This document shows positions 5,782-6,137 of a DNA stretch of 6,137 bases, piece by piece. The stretch comes from Gemmataceae bacterium (GTDB lineage Bacteria > Planctomycetota > Planctomycetia > Gemmatales > Gemmataceae). Under the pieces are notes generated by a model that worked only from the letters and a program-made list of their open reading frames with translations, was not told where the DNA came from and ran no database searches. The stretch's first letter is position 1. Every line of letters begins with the position of its first letter. The DNA lies in contig CANLGS010000281.1 of NCBI GenBank assembly GCA_947490035.1, positions 1 through 6,137 on the forward strand, written 5' to 3'. Both the position numbers and the translations under genes were made by a program.

Positions 5782-6137
5782 CTACTTCTTCGGGTCCGCG
5801 GGGAGGAAGCGCGTCGCCACGAACGCTTCCAGAATGGCCCGGCCGTACTTGCGGCAGCTCGGCGGGTCGGTCGCCTTGCCCTTCGGCGCGAACGGCACCT
5901 CCAGCGTCGCCGCCATGATCATGCCCTTTTTGAAGCCGAAGTAGTGCGAGTTCATCGGCGCCGGCTTGTCCGCCGGCTTCAGCCACACCAGCGGCCCCGC
6001 CGGCGCGTCCTTCGGCAGCCGCGCCTTGATCCCGCGGGCCAGCTCGGTGACGTTGTCGAAGTTCGACACCGGGTGGTCCTTCGCCCCGACGAAGTGCATC
6101 ACCTGGTGGTCTTCCGCCACCAGCAGCGGGCAGTGGA
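5782..6137 (-). CDS. Probable M14-type zinc carboxypeptidase, C-terminal part
   Basis: The gene enters from the right edge and ends at TAG 5782-5784, leaving 117 visible residues. The frame is open to the edge (HCPLLVAEDHQVMHF), so the GTG at 6120 is probably internal. The clearest clue is GMIMAATLEVPFAPKG. It resembles the M14 segment in which a T-x-E glutamate, here at 5899-5901, acts as general base, preceded by a hydrophobic strand and a HYFGFKKG turn. The C-terminus has a helix-like CRKYGRAILEAFVATRF. The zinc-binding H-x-x-E and distal His would lie outside the window, so the assignment rests on one motif and general style. An uncharacterised secreted planctomycete hydrolase is the alternative. 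Its 3' end converges on the tRNA-Lys gene. Confidence 0.45.
   Translation of the reverse strand, partial: HCPLLVAEDHQVMHFVGAKDHPVSNFDNVTELARGIKARLPKDAPAGPLVWLKPADKPAPMNSHYFGFKKGMIMAATLEVPFAPKGKATDPPSCRKYGRAILEAFVATRFLPADPKK

Overview
This GC-rich window looks like chromosomal DNA of a planctomycete, probably a Gemmata relative. That is inference from protein style, codon use and a hairpin element that encodes a PLPHGRGS-type peptide; no marker gene fixes the taxonomy. All protein genes I can support lie on the minus strand. The only plus-strand gene is a tRNA.

Layout, right to left (the direction of transcription for the protein genes). The right edge holds the C-terminal part of a probable M14-type zinc carboxypeptidase (5782-6137). 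A 10-bp stem-loop follows. Then comes a plus-strand tRNA-Lys(CTT) (5632-5704), divergent from pheT (2823-5432), which encodes the phenylalanyl-tRNA synthetase beta subunit. No pheS is adjacent. pheT carries an in-frame insertion built around a perfect 29-bp inverted repeat. Next, 46 bp downstream of pheT, is a small Phd/YefM-like antitoxin ORF (start 2776). It is interrupted by two perfect 36-nt direct repeats separated by 37 nt. Removing one 73-bp unit would join it in frame to a two-helix membrane tail.

A HemN/HemW-family radical SAM gene follows (732-2229). It is complete end to end except for one surplus base near 1420, and it has an atypical C-x6-C-x2-C cluster motif. After that come a MaoP/DUF413-like small protein gene (304-645) and, at the left edge, the start of a zinc-ribbon protein (1-230) that stops looking like a zinc ribbon after about 28 residues.

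The genes do not form an obvious pathway. pheT and tRNA-Lys are translation genes, and the rest is a loose same-strand series with gaps of about 45-140 bp. The most notable content is small-scale sequence insertion: a hairpin element tolerated inside an essential synthetase, a CRISPR-geometry repeat pair inside a small ORF, a frameshifted radical SAM gene and a broken zinc ribbon.
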